Origin: JAWWPG01 sp963820035
GTDB taxonomy: Bacteria; Actinomycetota; Actinomycetes; Propionibacteriales; Nocardioidaceae
DNA length: 64,000 nucleotides
Assembly (NCBI GenBank): GCA_963820035.1
Contig: CAWFYK010000002.1
Location: 1,205,693 to 1,269,692, forward strand
Direction: 5' to 3'
Position 1 is the stretch's first letter. Each line of letters starts with the position of its first letter. Both the position numbers and the translations under genes were made by a program. Shown here piece after piece: positions 18,744 through 28,445 of the stretch. Under the pieces are notes generated by a model. It ran no database searches. It saw only the letters and a program-made list of their open reading frames with translations, and was not told where the DNA came from.

Positions 18744-19196
18744 TCAGGCCGCGACGAAGCTCTCGGTGGACCACCACGCCCGGTAGGTCGCCGAGCCGAC
18801 CAGCTGCTCGAGGGCCCGGGTCTGTGAGGCGTGCGCGCGCAGCGCCCGGGAGTTTGCGGGTCAGCAACGGTCCGGACAGCCGGACCTGCGACGACAGGTC
18901 CGGCTCGGGAGTCATGGGCGGAGGAGTCGTCCACAGCCCGACCCGGTCGTTGAGCTCACCCCAGGCCCGGTGGAGGTCGGGGTCAGGTTCGCGTACCAGA
19001 GCTCCGCGTGCTGCCCGGTCCGTCGCCACGCCTCGGTGGCCCAGGCCGAGACGGTCCGGTGGTCGGGCTGGCCGGTCATCCCCTCGGGCCCGAAGGTGAC
19101 GATGACCTCCGGTCGGACGGCCTCGATGACGGCGACGAGGTCGGCGACGCCGTCGTCGAGCGGCACGCCGGCGAGCTCACCGTCGCGGTGACCACC
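18744..19196 (-). pseudogene. PIG-L deacetylase remnant
   Basis: The minus strand reads DGELAGVPLDDGVADLVAVI, then PEVIVTFGPEGMTGQPDHRTV, which is the PIG-L/LmbE middle motif (F-x-P-E-G-x-x-G-H-P-D-H normally; here T-G-Q-P-D-H). After ELWYANLTP the frame shifts to LHRAWGELNDRVGLWT, shifts again near 18850, and ends YRAWWSTESFVAA with a stop at 18744. The N-terminal zinc-binding half is missing. Convergent with the LuxR gene and only 9 bp away. Confidence 0.75.
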
Positions 19197-19245
19197 ACCG
19201 GTGCTCGCGCATCGCGATGCTGGCGTCACACTGGTGATGTGGTGC

Positions 19246-19660
19246 ACGCGGCGGGTGAGGCTTCGATCACTAAGCGGGAACGCGAGGTGCTCACGCTGGT
19301 TGCCGATCACCTGACGAAGGCCGGGTTTTGCGGCGGAACTGTGCCTGTCGGTCCGTCCTGTAGAAAGTCACGTGTCTTCGATGATCCGCAAGACGCGGGT
19401 GTTCGACCGGCGGGCCCTGACCAGGCAGGCGAGGGGGCGTCCTGGTCCATGGTCATCTCGTCGCGGCCGCTTTCCCGCGGCGACCCTCGGCATCCCCGAG
19501 GGGCATCACGGATCTGTCAACGACGCGGTCGTGGCCACGCTCGCCTCCAGTGACGCACTGATCGGCCTCGACAACTGCGAGCAGGTGCTCGACGGCGTCC
19601 GCACCTGCGCGCAGACACTTCTGGCCGGATTGACGCCTCTCCGTACTCAGACGTACCAAC
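19246..19660 (+). pseudogene. LuxR/AAA-type regulator remnant
   Basis: Fragments of one regulator in changing frames: ITKREREVLTLVADHLTKA (LuxR HTH helices 1-2), then SMIRKTRVFDRRALTRQA (the end of the HTH), then after a gap LASSDALIGLDNCEQVLDGVRT, the Walker B and following helix of an NB-ARC-like ATPase. At least two frameshifts and large deletions separate them. It shows the HTH-first, ATPase-second order of a distinct regulator family, so it is not a copy of the gene at 15995. Confidence 0.65.
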
Positions 19661-19950
19661 GGCGATCTCTCCCACATGCCGAACCTTCCCTGGGAAGTGG
19701 CCGGTTCGGCGCGGTCCAAACTCCCGACCGTCCCGATTGACCCGCCCGAACCGTAGCCCGGACCGGGGGCCTTCTACGCGACCGTTCTGCAGCAGCCCTG
19801 TCTGGTGCGAAGTGCAGCACGGGTGATGTGTCTAGCGCGCTCCCCCTCGGCGAGGACGGGTTGGACGCACTCGTTTGGGTCGTGACGTCGGAACGACGGT
19901 CGCAGGTCCGGGCTTCCTGCGCCCAGGTATCACCAAGTCGACGGACCGGC
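19661..19950. other. gap with no supported gene
   Basis: 290 bases between the LuxR and integrase relics. I see no conserved motif, repeat or RNA gene. Confidence 0.4.
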
Positions 19951-20790
19951 TTACAGTCCGAGACCGCGGCTGGAGCTGGTGGCCAGGGCTTGGAGGGGGC
20001 GGAGGTATCGGTCGACGAGGACGGACAGGTCGCGGTGTCGGTTTGGGGCGGCGATCCGTTCCAGCGGGACGCCGACCAAGGCGGCGGTGGTGGCGTGCCC
20101 GGCGCGAAGTGAGTGTGCGGTGACCCGGTCGGCGGGCAGGCCGGCTTTCCGGGCGCGGGTGTGGATCATCGGCGTGATGGTGTTGCCGGACAGCGGGTCG
20201 TGGTGGATGCGGCTTTAGTAGACGCGGATGAACAGCGGCCCGGGCTGGTGGCCGCGCAGCCCGAGCCAGGCGTCGAGGGCAGCGACCGGGTCGGTGAGCT
20301 CGTGGTTGCCGTGGGCGACGCCGACGACGTGTCCGTGTTCTTCCTGGTCGGTCTTGGACCGACGCACCGTGACGAGCGATCCGGCGGACTTGGACTCAGC
20401 GCGACCATTTCGCCGCAGCGCAGCGCGCCGGTGTAGCCGAGCAGGATGATCGCGGGATCGCGGACGCCGATCGGTGTGGCCTGGTCGATGCCGGTGACCA
20501 CCTGGCGGATCTGGGGGACGGTCAGGGCGCGCGCCTGTCGTCGCGGTGCGATGCCGTACCTACGGCGCAGCCCTCGGCGGACCTGCCGCACCCCGGTGTC
20601 TGCGACCGGGTCGGCCAGCCCGTGCGAGCGGTGCAGGTGGCCGATGGTAGAGCAGGCCACGTTCAGGGTGGCCACCGTGATACCGCCTACCCGCGTTCGG
20701 CGAGGTACGCGCACAGCGCGGGCGGGTCGCCGGGTAGCGGCGTGATGCCGCGGCTGGTGCGAGTTCCGGATCGTCAGCTGGGCGTGTAAA
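19951..20790 (-). pseudogene. tyrosine recombinase (site-specific integrase), relic 1
   Basis: Frames on the minus strand assemble an integrase: TPLPGDPPALCAYLAERG, TLNVACSTIGHLHRSHGLAD (SAM-like core-binding domain), RQARALTVPQIRQVV and TPIGVRDPAIILLGYTGALR (box I with its Arg), then a frameshift, then RVTAHSLRAGHATTAALVGV (box II HxLR) and RHRDLSVLVDRYLRPL (catalytic Tyr). At least two frameshifts and a stop break it. The start is not identifiable. Confidence 0.8.
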
Positions 20791-21052
20791 CGCGTCGGTT
20801 CGACGCTCTAACGTGCGCCGCTGCTCGACGCCCGGTCGAGGCCAAGATCGGGATCGGGCCTTCGGTGCGGAGTGCTGACTGTCGGCGCGGCTATCGTGCC
20901 GGCAGCAATTGGTCGACCACGGGGGTTGACAACTGATGCATACTCGGGGAAGAGCCAGTCCGCGCGACCGACCGGACGATGACGGGGACGCGGTCATCGT
21001 GCCCCGGTTGCGGCTGTCCGCCAATCGCCAATGAATCGCTCAAGGGGACACC
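20791..21052. other. upstream region of the beta-helix gene
   Basis: Non-coding or decayed integrase 5' sequence. The end carries AGGGG 7 nt before the GTG at 21053. Confidence 0.4.
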
Positions 21053-23218
21053 GTGAGCACCGTTTTCAATCCCTCCCGATGGTCCATCGCCGGAGTTGCG
21101 ACCGCTTCGGTCCTCGGGCTCGTCGCCATCATTCCCTCAACAATGGCAACGGCCGCCGGCTCATCGAGTTGCGCGCCGTCGTCGACCAAGGTCAAGACGG
21201 TCACGAACACGAACAACTCAGGAGCCGGATCCCTCCGCGCGGCCATCTTCAAGGTCAACAACCCCTCCCTTGCCTGGGACACCATCAACTTCAAAATCCC
21301 CGGGGCCGGAAACCACGTCATCGCGCCACTGACCAACCTGCCATCCCTCACGGCACCGGTCACGATCGACGGCTACTCTCAGCCCGGTTCAAGCCAAGCG
21401 TCGCCGACCACCCCGGCGGACCTCGGCATCGTCATCGACGCCAGAGGGCTCAACCGAGGCCTAAGATTGGCTACCCACGACAGCGTGGCGAAGGGTCTGA
21501 ACGTCCGCAATGCTAACGCCGGGTCTGGGGATGGCATTGTCGTCGTGGGTGACTGCAACACGATTGCCGGCAACTACGTCGGGGTGATGGCTGGTGGGCA
21601 GACCGGGGCCGCCAACGTCGACGACGGCATCACCGTCACGGGTGACTCGAACACCGTCGGGGGCTCCTTGCCGGCCGATCGCAACGTGGTTTCCGCGAAT
21701 GGAGGCACCGGAGTGCTGGTCTCGGGAGGTGGAAACACCGTCGCCGGCAACCTGATTGGAACCAACGACGACGGCAACGCGGCGCTAGGTAACGGTGCCG
21801 AAGGGGTCTCCGTCACTGGCGACTCGAACACCGTCGGAGGGACGGTAGCGGGTACGCAGAATGTCGTGTCGGGCAATGGCGGCGTCGGCGTGGCGGTAGC
21901 CGGCAGCAGCAACACGATCGCTGCTAACCGAGTCGGCACCAACGAGGACGGCACCGCGGCACTCGGCAACTCTGGTGGAGGTATCGAGATCGGACCGGGT
22001 GCCGGGAACGTCGTCGGCGGCGCGCTTGCGAACCTGGTGTCGGGCAACGTTGGGTCGGGTGTGATCGTCGACGCGACCGCCTCCGGCTCCCAGGTGCTCG
22101 GGAACCTGGTCGGTACCGACGCCGACGCCCTCGCCGACATCGGAAACTCTGGCGACGGGGTCCTCGTCAACGCCGCAACTACCGTGATCTCGCAGAACGT
22201 GATTGCGGGCAACGGGGCCGCCGGCATCGATGCGCACGCCGACGGTGTGCTGATCTTCAGCAACCAGATCGGAGTGGTCACGACCGCGACTGGGCCCGCA
22301 CCTCTTTCCAACGACCGCGACGGCATCATCGTGAGAGGTGACGGCGCGGTCATCGGCGACATCGACGCCGGCAACACTGTGGCCGCCAACGGGAGGAACG
22401 GGATCCGGCTCGAGGGCGACGACCAGACGGTCTCGGACAACTTCATCGGCACCGACTCCACTGGCGCCCTCGGCCTGGGGAACGGCCGCGACGGGGTGTT
22501 CCTTCACGGAAAAAACAGTCTGATCGGCGGCGCAACGCAGGATCTCGGCAATGTCAGCTCCGGAAACCAGCAGGCAGGCGTTCACGTGGTCTCCCCCGGC
22601 GGGCCGCACATCGCGGCGTTCGATCGGGTGATCTGGAACCTCATCGGGACTGCCCCGAACGGCGCCGACCCGATCGCCAACACCGGCGACGGCGTCCTGC
22701 TGCAAGCAACCCAGGTTCAGGTGACGACCAACACAATCTGGTTCAACGCCGAGTCCGGGATCGAAGTGCTGCAAGGAACCCAGAATCCGCTGGTCGGCAA
22801 CCGCATCACGCTCAGCGGCCAGCTTGGCATCGACCTGTTCCCGCTCGGGGTCACCCCAAACGATGTGTTGGATCCCGACACCGGCGCCAACGACCTGCTC
22901 AACGTCCCGCTCATCATGTCGGCCACTTCCAACGCCAGCGGGACCCTCGTGACGTGGCGCATGGTACAAGGCCTCCCGGGGACGAAGATGCAGTTCGAGT
23001 TCTTCGCCAACAGTAGCTGCGACGGATCCGGGAGCGGGGAAGCGCTGAGGCCCCTCGGCACGGCTGTCCGCACCACGGATGCGATGGGAAACCTCACCGC
23101 GACCGTACAGCTCACCGGGACCTCCGTGCCCGGCGAGGTCGCCTCTGCGACAGCCACCCTGGTGCCCATCACCTTGGGTCCCACCTCTGAGCTGTCCCCC
23201 TGCCTCACCATCTCCTAA
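21053..23218 (+). CDS. secreted right-handed beta-helix repeat protein
   Basis: 721 residues from a GTG with AGGGG upstream. Residues 1-35 form a Sec signal peptide (SRWSIAGVATASVLGLVAII, cleavage near ATAA-GS). Residues about 48-66 (VTNTNNSGAGSLRAAIFKVN) match the CSLREA/Ig-like adjacent motif found at the start of such proteins. From about 130 to 600 there are more than fifteen PbH1-type rungs of the form GN-x-IGTN-x-x-G-x-x-A-x-GN, for example AGNLIGTNDDGNAALGNG. The C-terminal 110 residues look like a beta-sandwich. Such proteins bind or cleave polysaccharides at the cell surface, but I see no clear catalytic acids. Flanked by integrase and TetR relics. Confidence 0.85.
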   Translation: MSTVFNPSRWSIAGVATASVLGLVAIIPSTMATAAGSSSCAPSSTKVKTVTNTNNSGAGSLRAAIFKVNNPSLAWDTINFKIPGAGNHVIAPLTNLPSLTAPVTIDGYSQPGSSQASPTTPADLGIVIDARGLNRGLRLATHDSVAKGLNVRNANAGSGDGIVVVGDCNTIAGNYVGVMAGGQTGAANVDDGITVTGDSNTVGGSLPADRNVVSANGGTGVLVSGGGNTVAGNLIGTNDDGNAALGNGAEGVSVTGDSNTVGGTVAGTQNVVSGNGGVGVAVAGSSNTIAANRVGTNEDGTAALGNSGGGIEIGPGAGNVVGGALANLVSGNVGSGVIVDATASGSQVLGNLVGTDADALADIGNSGDGVLVNAATTVISQNVIAGNGAAGIDAHADGVLIFSNQIGVVTTATGPAPLSNDRDGIIVRGDGAVIGDIDAGNTVAANGRNGIRLEGDDQTVSDNFIGTDSTGALGLGNGRDGVFLHGKNSLIGGATQDLGNVSSGNQQAGVHVVSPGGPHIAAFDRVIWNLIGTAPNGADPIANTGDGVLLQATQVQVTTNTIWFNAESGIEVLQGTQNPLVGNRITLSGQLGIDLFPLGVTPNDVLDPDTGANDLLNVPLIMSATSNASGTLVTWRMVQGLPGTKMQFEFFANSSCDGSGSGEALRPLGTAVRTTDAMGNLTATVQLTGTSVPGEVASATATLVPITLGPTSELSPCLTIS

Positions 23219-23329
23219 GGCGCCATGCAAGAACATTTGGACCCGGCTCAGCCGCACTGTGCCAAGAACCCAGTGGCTACGGCAGGAGAATCAGCGTCGA
23301 CCTCAGGGCGAACTGAACAGGCACAGGTT

Positions 23330-23530
23330 AGCCTGCAGGAGCTGCACCTGCCCCTCCGCGACGAGTCAGAAATAGCGGCCATGACCGGGGCGATCAAGGA
23401 TGTCTTCCCCGGGTCGGACTTCCTGCACCTCTTCGAGATGACAGTCGAACACGTTCTCCAACCGGGCTACGACTTCGGAAACGAGTCCGACGTCGGCCTC
23501 GAGCTAGTAATCGACTGGGTTGCTGCTTAG
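23330..23530 (+). pseudogene. TetR-family regulator, C-terminal remnant
   Basis: The plus frame carries SLQELHLPLRDESEIAAM, DVFPGSDFLHLFEMTVEHVL and YDFGNESDVGLELVIDWVAA, resembling the last two helices of a TetR C-terminal ligand-binding domain that ends FxxGLxxILDGLxA. No DNA-binding domain precedes it; the stretch from 23225 is unrelated. Confidence 0.55.
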
Positions 23531-24285
23531 CTTGAAGCGCCCAAGGTTTGATGCCGCTCCTGTTTGAGTCCATGAGAATGAGCACCATGCCGAAGAAGAT
23601 CGATGAAGACCTCAAGGCCAGAGCTGTGCGACTGGTCGCTCACCACCAGGGCGAGTACTCCTCGCTGACGGCTGCTGCGACGGTGGTGGCCAAGCAGCTT
23701 GGGGTTGGTAAGGAGTCCGTGCGCCGTTGGGTGATCCACTCCCAGGTCGACGGCGGCCATCGTGCGGGCGCCACGAGCGAGGAGCTGGCTGAGATCAAGG
23801 CGCTCAAGGACAAGGTCCGCCGCCTCGAGGAGGACAACGCGATCTTGAAGTCCGCGTCGGTTTTTCTTCGCTGGGGAACTCGACCCCCGCAACCGCTGAT
23901 CATGGGTTTCGTCGACACCATGAGAAGCCAGGGCCACGCGGTTGAGTCGATCTGTCGGGTGCTGCGTGAGCAGGGCTGCCAGATCGCCGCGCGGACCTAC
24001 CGCAGCTGGAAGCGAGCAGGGCGAGTCGTGGCTTCATGGATCGTGTCCGATGCCCACGTCGTCGACGCCGTGCGTGACATCGCCTGGACGACCAAGGTCG
24101 ACCACGGCGTCGCGGTGCGAAACCTTGCGCCTGAGGGGCTCTATGGACGTCGGAATATGACGGCCTACCTGCGCCGCACCGTCATGCCCGAAGTGTCTGC
24201 TGGCTCGGTGGACCGTGCGATGCGGACCCTGGGGCTGTCAGGGGTCAGGCGTGACAAGGGCGTGCGGACGACGATCCCGGCCACG
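23531..24285 (+). mobile_element. IS3-family element, 3' truncated
   Basis: The left end TGAAGCGCCCAAGG starts at 23531. The transposase ATG at 23587 opens OrfA: KKIDEDLKARAVRLV, KQLGVGKESVRRWV (HTH) and a leucine zipper ALKDKVRRLEEDNAIL. At TCGGTTTTTCTTC (about 23858) OrfA runs without a shift into the OrfB frame, giving FVDTMRSQGHAVESICRVLR and GLYGRRNMTAYLRR. Normally these are separate frames joined by slippage, so here they are fused by an indel. The coding match ends at VRTTIPA (about 24285), before the DDE catalytic domain, so it cannot transpose itself. Confidence 0.8.
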
Positions 24286-24722
24286 GTGACGATGGCCCGG
24301 CGCTCCTCCTGCAAGCCGCGGACCATCCAGCAGATGCGCAGATCGGGCACCGCGAAGTCGTCCAACTCATAGCTCCAGGTCACGACGAGCCCGGCCCTCA
24401 TCGTGACCCGATGACCAACTTCGAAGTCGGCCCGATCAAGTCCGACACCACCGATGAGCACCTCCACGCCCTTGGCAGCCAACACCACCTGGGGGTCGTG
24501 GTCCGCGCCGACCCACGTGATCGACCCGGTGACCTCATGATGGAGAGTCTCGTAGCCGTCGGGGTCGGGGCCGCCCCGATGCATGATGCGATCGACGCCA
24601 ATAGCCGGTTGCAGGCTCCAGGCTTGGCCGGTCAGGCCAACCTCGCGTGGGAGTGTCTCGTCGACAACGAGGTAACCGATCTCACCGTCCTCAACGATCG
24701 AACACGACAGATTGACCCACAT
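24286..24722 (-). CDS. hypothetical protein, C-terminus cut by IS3
   Basis: About 145 residues of native sequence from an ATG at 24722. The frame continues into antisense IS3 sequence to 24165. Not recognised. Features: MWVNLSCSIVEDGEIGYLVV, DRADFEVGHRVTMRAGLVV and WSYELDDFAVPDLRICWMV, mostly beta with a mixed core, no signal peptide. The codon use is normal for the window. It is truncated by the IS, so it is probably non-functional. Confidence 0.5.
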
Positions 24723-24799
24723 GCGTCGACGATGTCATGCCCACCAGGTGAAGACCGCCGCCGGGCCGCGCGTGGGTCGACTGAAAGCGAACAGGCTGT

Positions 24800-25010
24800 G
24801 ATCCCTCGATGACCCGGTCATGGGGTGACACAGATCGCCCGCCCGATGGCTCCGCAAGGGACGCCCAGTGGGTGGACGGGTAACGCGGCAGGGAAAGGGA
24901 GGGCGGGTCATCAGTGTTGTCATAGCTGGGTTATAGCGGGCCGCATCACCACTCCCGCGCCAGGCCCAGGGTCGCCACCTGCCCGAGCCGGACGGCGACG
25001 TCATAAAAGA
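24800..25010 (-). pseudogene. integrase 5' leader relic (relic 4)
   Basis: The DNA and its minus-strand reading (MTSPSGSGRWRPWAW, then AMTTLMTRPPFPCRVTRPP) parallel the region 29440-29560 upstream of the integrase relic at 28446-29467 (MTSPSSGWWRPRVWRR, AMTTLSDSGPPIPYRHTRPP). It is a fourth, very short copy of the same integrase start region. Confidence 0.45.
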
Positions 25011-25392
25011 CTGAGTTTCCGCTGACATGCATGAGACCTGCGCGTCCGCTGTGACGATCATCGCACCACAACCCGAGGAGGCTCAGGTGCCAGCAGAGCC
25101 CTCCGCGAGCAGACCTTCTCAGCCGGCCCGGCAACCTCGTCACCAACCACCCGCCGGATCCCACCCGCAGAAGCGGATGGCGCCTCGAGACGATCGGGTG
25201 CGATCACGGCAGTAGCCCAGATAGGGCTACTGCAGAACGGCGTCTCGTAGAACGTCCCCGTCCCGGGAAGCCGATCGGACGGGTCTATCGGGACGAGACT
25301 GGGGTCTGACCGCACTGAATCGACCGCATCCGTGAGGGGTTCGGCCACCGGAACGAGATGTTGCCCCGACGGCGGAGGACTGGCCCCGGTGA
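25011..25392. other. gap with no supported gene
   Basis: 380 bases between the integrase leader and the membrane-protein gene. A 96-codon minus frame exists at 25058-25348, but it has no ribosome-binding site and no recognisable motif. Confidence 0.4.
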
Positions 25393-26040
25393 TCAGGCCC
25401 TGGCCAGCGCCGGACCGTGCTCAGTTGCTGTCGTGACCTCCGCGCGACGGGTCAGGCTGATCGCCACCGCGACGTACCAGAGGGTGATCACCGCCATTGG
25501 TAGCACGATGTTGCTCAGCATCAGCACGGCCGCCGGGTAGCCCACCACCGTCAGCCACCGGGGCAGCAGCCCGGTGTGCCGCGAGACCGTGGTCAGGGTC
25601 GCTGCGAGGACAGCGGCCGCGAAGGCGCACACCGAGACGAGCACGGCGTAGGCAGGGCCAGCGAGGTACATCAGGCTGGACGTCGGCTTGGCCTCGAACA
25701 GGCTCACGGCGACCGGGACGGCCAGCCACAGGGCCCCACCGACCATGGTCATGGTCGCCCAGGCGATCGCGGCGGTCTGGGTCAGGTGTCGGCTCACCGG
25801 TCCTGCACCGACGGCTTCGACCCTGGCCGCGAGCACGGCCGAGAAGACCAGCAGCAGCGCGCCGCCCAGCCCGATCGCGAAACCGGAGACCATCCAGCGC
25901 CCGGTGCCGTGCACGTCGAACCAGTGCGCCACGGCGGCGTCGTTCATGGTGCCGTCCGGGAAGTTGTCCAGCGCGAGCCCGGCGATCACGCCAAGGATGC
26001 CGAGCACACCAACCAGGGGTGCTGCCTTCTGTAGGGACAT
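25393..26040 (-). CDS. multi-spanning membrane protein
   Basis: 215 residues from the ATG at 26040, with AGAGGAA upstream. Six hydrophobic segments are visible: LVGVLGILGVIAGLAL, WMVSGFAIGLGGALLLVFSA, TAAIAWATMTMVGGALWLAV, LMYLAGPAYAVLVSVCAFAAAVL, WLTVVGYPAAVLMLSNIVL, and AVITLWYVAVAIS. The pattern resembles DUF4386-type proteins of unknown role. It is divergent from the histidine kinase gene 147 bp away, so it is a likely target or sensor partner of that system. Confidence 0.8.
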   Translation of the reverse strand: MSLQKAAPLVGVLGILGVIAGLALDNFPDGTMNDAAVAHWFDVHGTGRWMVSGFAIGLGGALLLVFSAVLAARVEAVGAGPVSRHLTQTAAIAWATMTMVGGALWLAVPVAVSLFEAKPTSSLMYLAGPAYAVLVSVCAFAAAVLAATLTTVSRHTGLLPRWLTVVGYPAAVLMLSNIVLPMAVITLWYVAVAISLTRRAEVTTATEHGPALARA

Positions 26041-26186
26041 GATGGTTCCTCTCGTCGAGTGAGATGTCGCCCCGACGGTAGGTATCGTGCGTGGGTCGCC
26101 GCGTCGGTCCACGGGTCGAAGATGGTCGCGGAGCTTCGACCCTGCGATCGACACCGCTCCGCGACAACCAGCGGTAACTTCGACGG

Positions 26187-27332
26187 ATGAACCTGGTCCG
26201 GACCCACCGTCTCGACTCGGCCCTGGTGCTGCTCGTGATGGTCGTGTTCGTCACCTCGCTGGGCGATCCGCTGCCCCACGTGCGCTACGGCAGCTCGATC
26301 GTGGCGACCGCCGTGCTGGTGCTGCTGGCCCGCGGCTGGCGGCCACCGACGGCATCGGTGCTGAGCTTCGCGCTGATCGCCGTGGGCGGACACGTGATGC
26401 CCCAGATCACCGGGCCGATGTTCGTGGCGATCCTGGTCTGCTTCGCGGTGGCGGGCACCCTGCCTCGGCGCAGCGCCGTAGCGGCCTGGGCCGTCGGCTG
26501 CGTCGCCCTGGCCCTCGCGATGGCCGGCAACCCCTACGTCCAAGGGCCCGGTGACGTCGCCCTCACCCTCACCTTCTGCACCATCATCTGGTCCGCAGGA
26601 GTCTTCGCCGCCGAACGCGCCCGGCAGGCCGACGTCGCCCATGCCCGCGCCGACCTGGTGGCACAGACCCGCGACCTCGACCTGGCCTCCGCAACCGCCC
26701 ACGAGCGGGCCCGGATCGCCGGCGAGCTGCACGACATCGTCAGCCACGGCCTTTCCATCGTGATCCTGCAGACGGTGGCGGCCCGGCTGGCACTGGGCGA
26801 CGAGCCCGCCCGCGGCGCCGAGGTGGACCGGCGGCTCGACGCGGTGGAGTCCACGGCACGGGCCGCCCTGGACGACATGCGCCGCCTGCTGGAGCTGCTG
26901 CGACCGACCGCGGGTGACGCGGCCAATGACCAGGTCACCCCCAGTGTCGGCCTGGAGCAGGTTCCCGCCCTGATGGCGCAGGCGCAACAGGCGGGGCTGC
27001 CGATCGAGGCGTCGTACGACGTGCGCGGACCGGAGGTGTCACCCGGCCTGGACGCAGCCGCGTACCGGATTGTCCAGGAGGCGATCACGAACATCCTCAA
27101 GCACGCCCCCGGCGCCCGGGCGAAAGTCTGCATCCGCCGGTCCGAGAAGCAGCTGGAAGTGTCGGTGGACAACTCCGGAGGCCTGAGGGTCGACAGTCAG
27201 CCGACCGGTGCCGGCTACGGGCTGATCGGGATGCGGCAACGGGCCGAGCTGTACGGCGGCCACCTCGTCGCCGCACCGCACGAGGACGGGTTCCGGGTCA
27301 GCGCCCGCTTCCCGGTCGGCGGTCCGTCATGA
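26187..27332 (+). CDS. NarL-type sensor histidine kinase
   Basis: 381 residues. Residues 1-140 hold about five membrane segments with little periplasmic sequence. Residues about 170-240 are a HisKA_3 dimerisation domain with the phospho-His in RARIAGELHDIVSHGLSIVI, and residues about 280-380 a HATPase_c domain with the N box AAYRIVQEAITNILKHAPGA and G box GYGLIGMRQRAELYGG. Its stop overlaps the response-regulator start. With almost no extracellular loop it probably senses a membrane state such as cell-envelope stress. Confidence 0.93.
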   Translation: MNLVRTHRLDSALVLLVMVVFVTSLGDPLPHVRYGSSIVATAVLVLLARGWRPPTASVLSFALIAVGGHVMPQITGPMFVAILVCFAVAGTLPRRSAVAAWAVGCVALALAMAGNPYVQGPGDVALTLTFCTIIWSAGVFAAERARQADVAHARADLVAQTRDLDLASATAHERARIAGELHDIVSHGLSIVILQTVAARLALGDEPARGAEVDRRLDAVESTARAALDDMRRLLELLRPTAGDAANDQVTPSVGLEQVPALMAQAQQAGLPIEASYDVRGPEVSPGLDAAAYRIVQEAITNILKHAPGARAKVCIRRSEKQLEVSVDNSGGLRVDSQPTGAGYGLIGMRQRAELYGGHLVAAPHEDGFRVSARFPVGGPS

Positions 27333-27994
27333 TCGAGGTGCTCGTCGCCGACGACCAGGCCCTGGTCCGCGACGGTTTCCGGGCGATCATCGACCGCGAA
27401 CCCGACCTACGCGTCCTCGCCGAGGCCGTCGACGGGCTCGAAGCTGTGGAGCTGAGCGCCAGGCTGCACCCGGCCGTGGTGCTGATGGACATCCGGATGC
27501 CACGACTCGACGGGCTCGAAGCGACCCGCCGGGTGCTCGCCCAGCCGCAACCGCCCCGGGTCCTGGTGCTGACCACCTTCGACCGCAACGACTGGGTCTA
27601 CCAGGCGCTGCGGGCAGGGGCCAGCGGGTTCCTGCTCAAGGACGTCCGAGGAAGTCAGCTCACCGACGCCATCCGCACCGTCGCGGCCGGTGAGGCGATG
27701 CTGGCGCCCACGATCACCGGCCGCTTCATCGAGAGCTACCTGACCCGCAACGGCATTCCCGAACCGGATCCGCGCGCGAGCATGCTCAGCGACCGGGAGC
27801 GCGAGGTGCTGCGCCGGATCGCACTGGGCCAGTCGAATGCCGAGATCGCCCAGCAGATGTTCCTGGGACTGTCCACGATCAAGACCTACGTCAACCGCCT
27901 GCTGACCAAGCTCGACCTGAGGGACCGCACCCAGGCTGCAGTCTTCGCCTACGAGCACGGGGTGGTGCGCCCCGGGCACGCCCAAGACGGCTGA
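27329..27994 (+). CDS. NarL/FixJ-family response regulator
   Basis: 221 residues, ATGA overlap with the kinase gene. Receiver domain: acidic pocket VLVADDQALVRDG, phospho-Asp in VVLMDIRMPRLDGLEATRR, Lys in GFLLKDVRG. C-terminal LuxR HTH: LSDREREVLRRIALGQSNAE followed by TIKTYVNRLLTKLDLRDRTQ. Probably regulates the divergent membrane-protein gene. Confidence 0.95.
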   Translation: MIEVLVADDQALVRDGFRAIIDREPDLRVLAEAVDGLEAVELSARLHPAVVLMDIRMPRLDGLEATRRVLAQPQPPRVLVLTTFDRNDWVYQALRAGASGFLLKDVRGSQLTDAIRTVAAGEAMLAPTITGRFIESYLTRNGIPEPDPRASMLSDREREVLRRIALGQSNAEIAQQMFLGLSTIKTYVNRLLTKLDLRDRTQAAVFAYEHGVVRPGHAQDG

Positions 27995-28445
27995 GAGCCC
28001 GTCATCTGTGCGTATGCCGGGCCCGCTGAGCGCACTGCGAGCGGCTGCTGCCTCGGCGACCCCAAGCCGACCAGGGTCTTCGCGACCGTAGCCACCGGCG
28101 CCACGCACCGCAGGCCATAGATGACTCGGCTCGCTTTTCGCGGCCTACAACCGCGATAACACCAGTGCGATCACCCACTACCGCAGCGGGTCCCCGGGTT
28201 GAAGTGCTGGAGCCCCTCCTGGCAGGGCCAAACGCAAGCGTCCAACCGTCCGATGTGGATCCCGTACTGGTTACGCTCCGCGTGACGATCCCGCACTGGT
28301 CACGCTCCGCGTGACGATCCCCTTGCGGTGACTCCTTGGATCCACATCGACTGCCGCTGCCCGCCATACCGAGTTCGTCATAGTCGCCATCGACTCACTG
28401 GGACACGCAAAGGCGGGTCGCGCGCTCCTCGCCTCTGTTCCGTGG
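27995..28445. other. non-coding region with palindromic element
   Basis: 450 bases between the response regulator and integrase relic 2. No gene is visible. It contains the nested repeat element at 28251-28349. Confidence 0.5.
28251..28349. repeat. nested inverted/direct repeat element (REP-like, copies 2 and 3)
   Basis: Twelve-base perfect inverted repeats CGATGTGGATCC (28251-28262) and GGATCCACATCG (28338-28349) flank two tandem 29-bp units at 28261-28289 and 28290-28318 (27 of 29 identical). Each unit holds the palindrome TACGCTCCGCGTGA or TCACGCTCCGCGTGA and ends in CGAT. The same unit appears singly at 7478-7520 and 47601-47618. Confidence 0.6.

Noticed and set aside
25058..25348. 96-codon minus-strand gene
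   Set aside because: No ribosome-binding site, no motif, poor codon-position signal.
27985..28005. Hairpin after the response regulator as terminator
   Set aside because: The stem is only five pairs with a bulge and no U-run.
28261..28318. Possible CRISPR array
   Set aside because: Only two adjacent units without spacers, inside a palindromic element; no cas genes.
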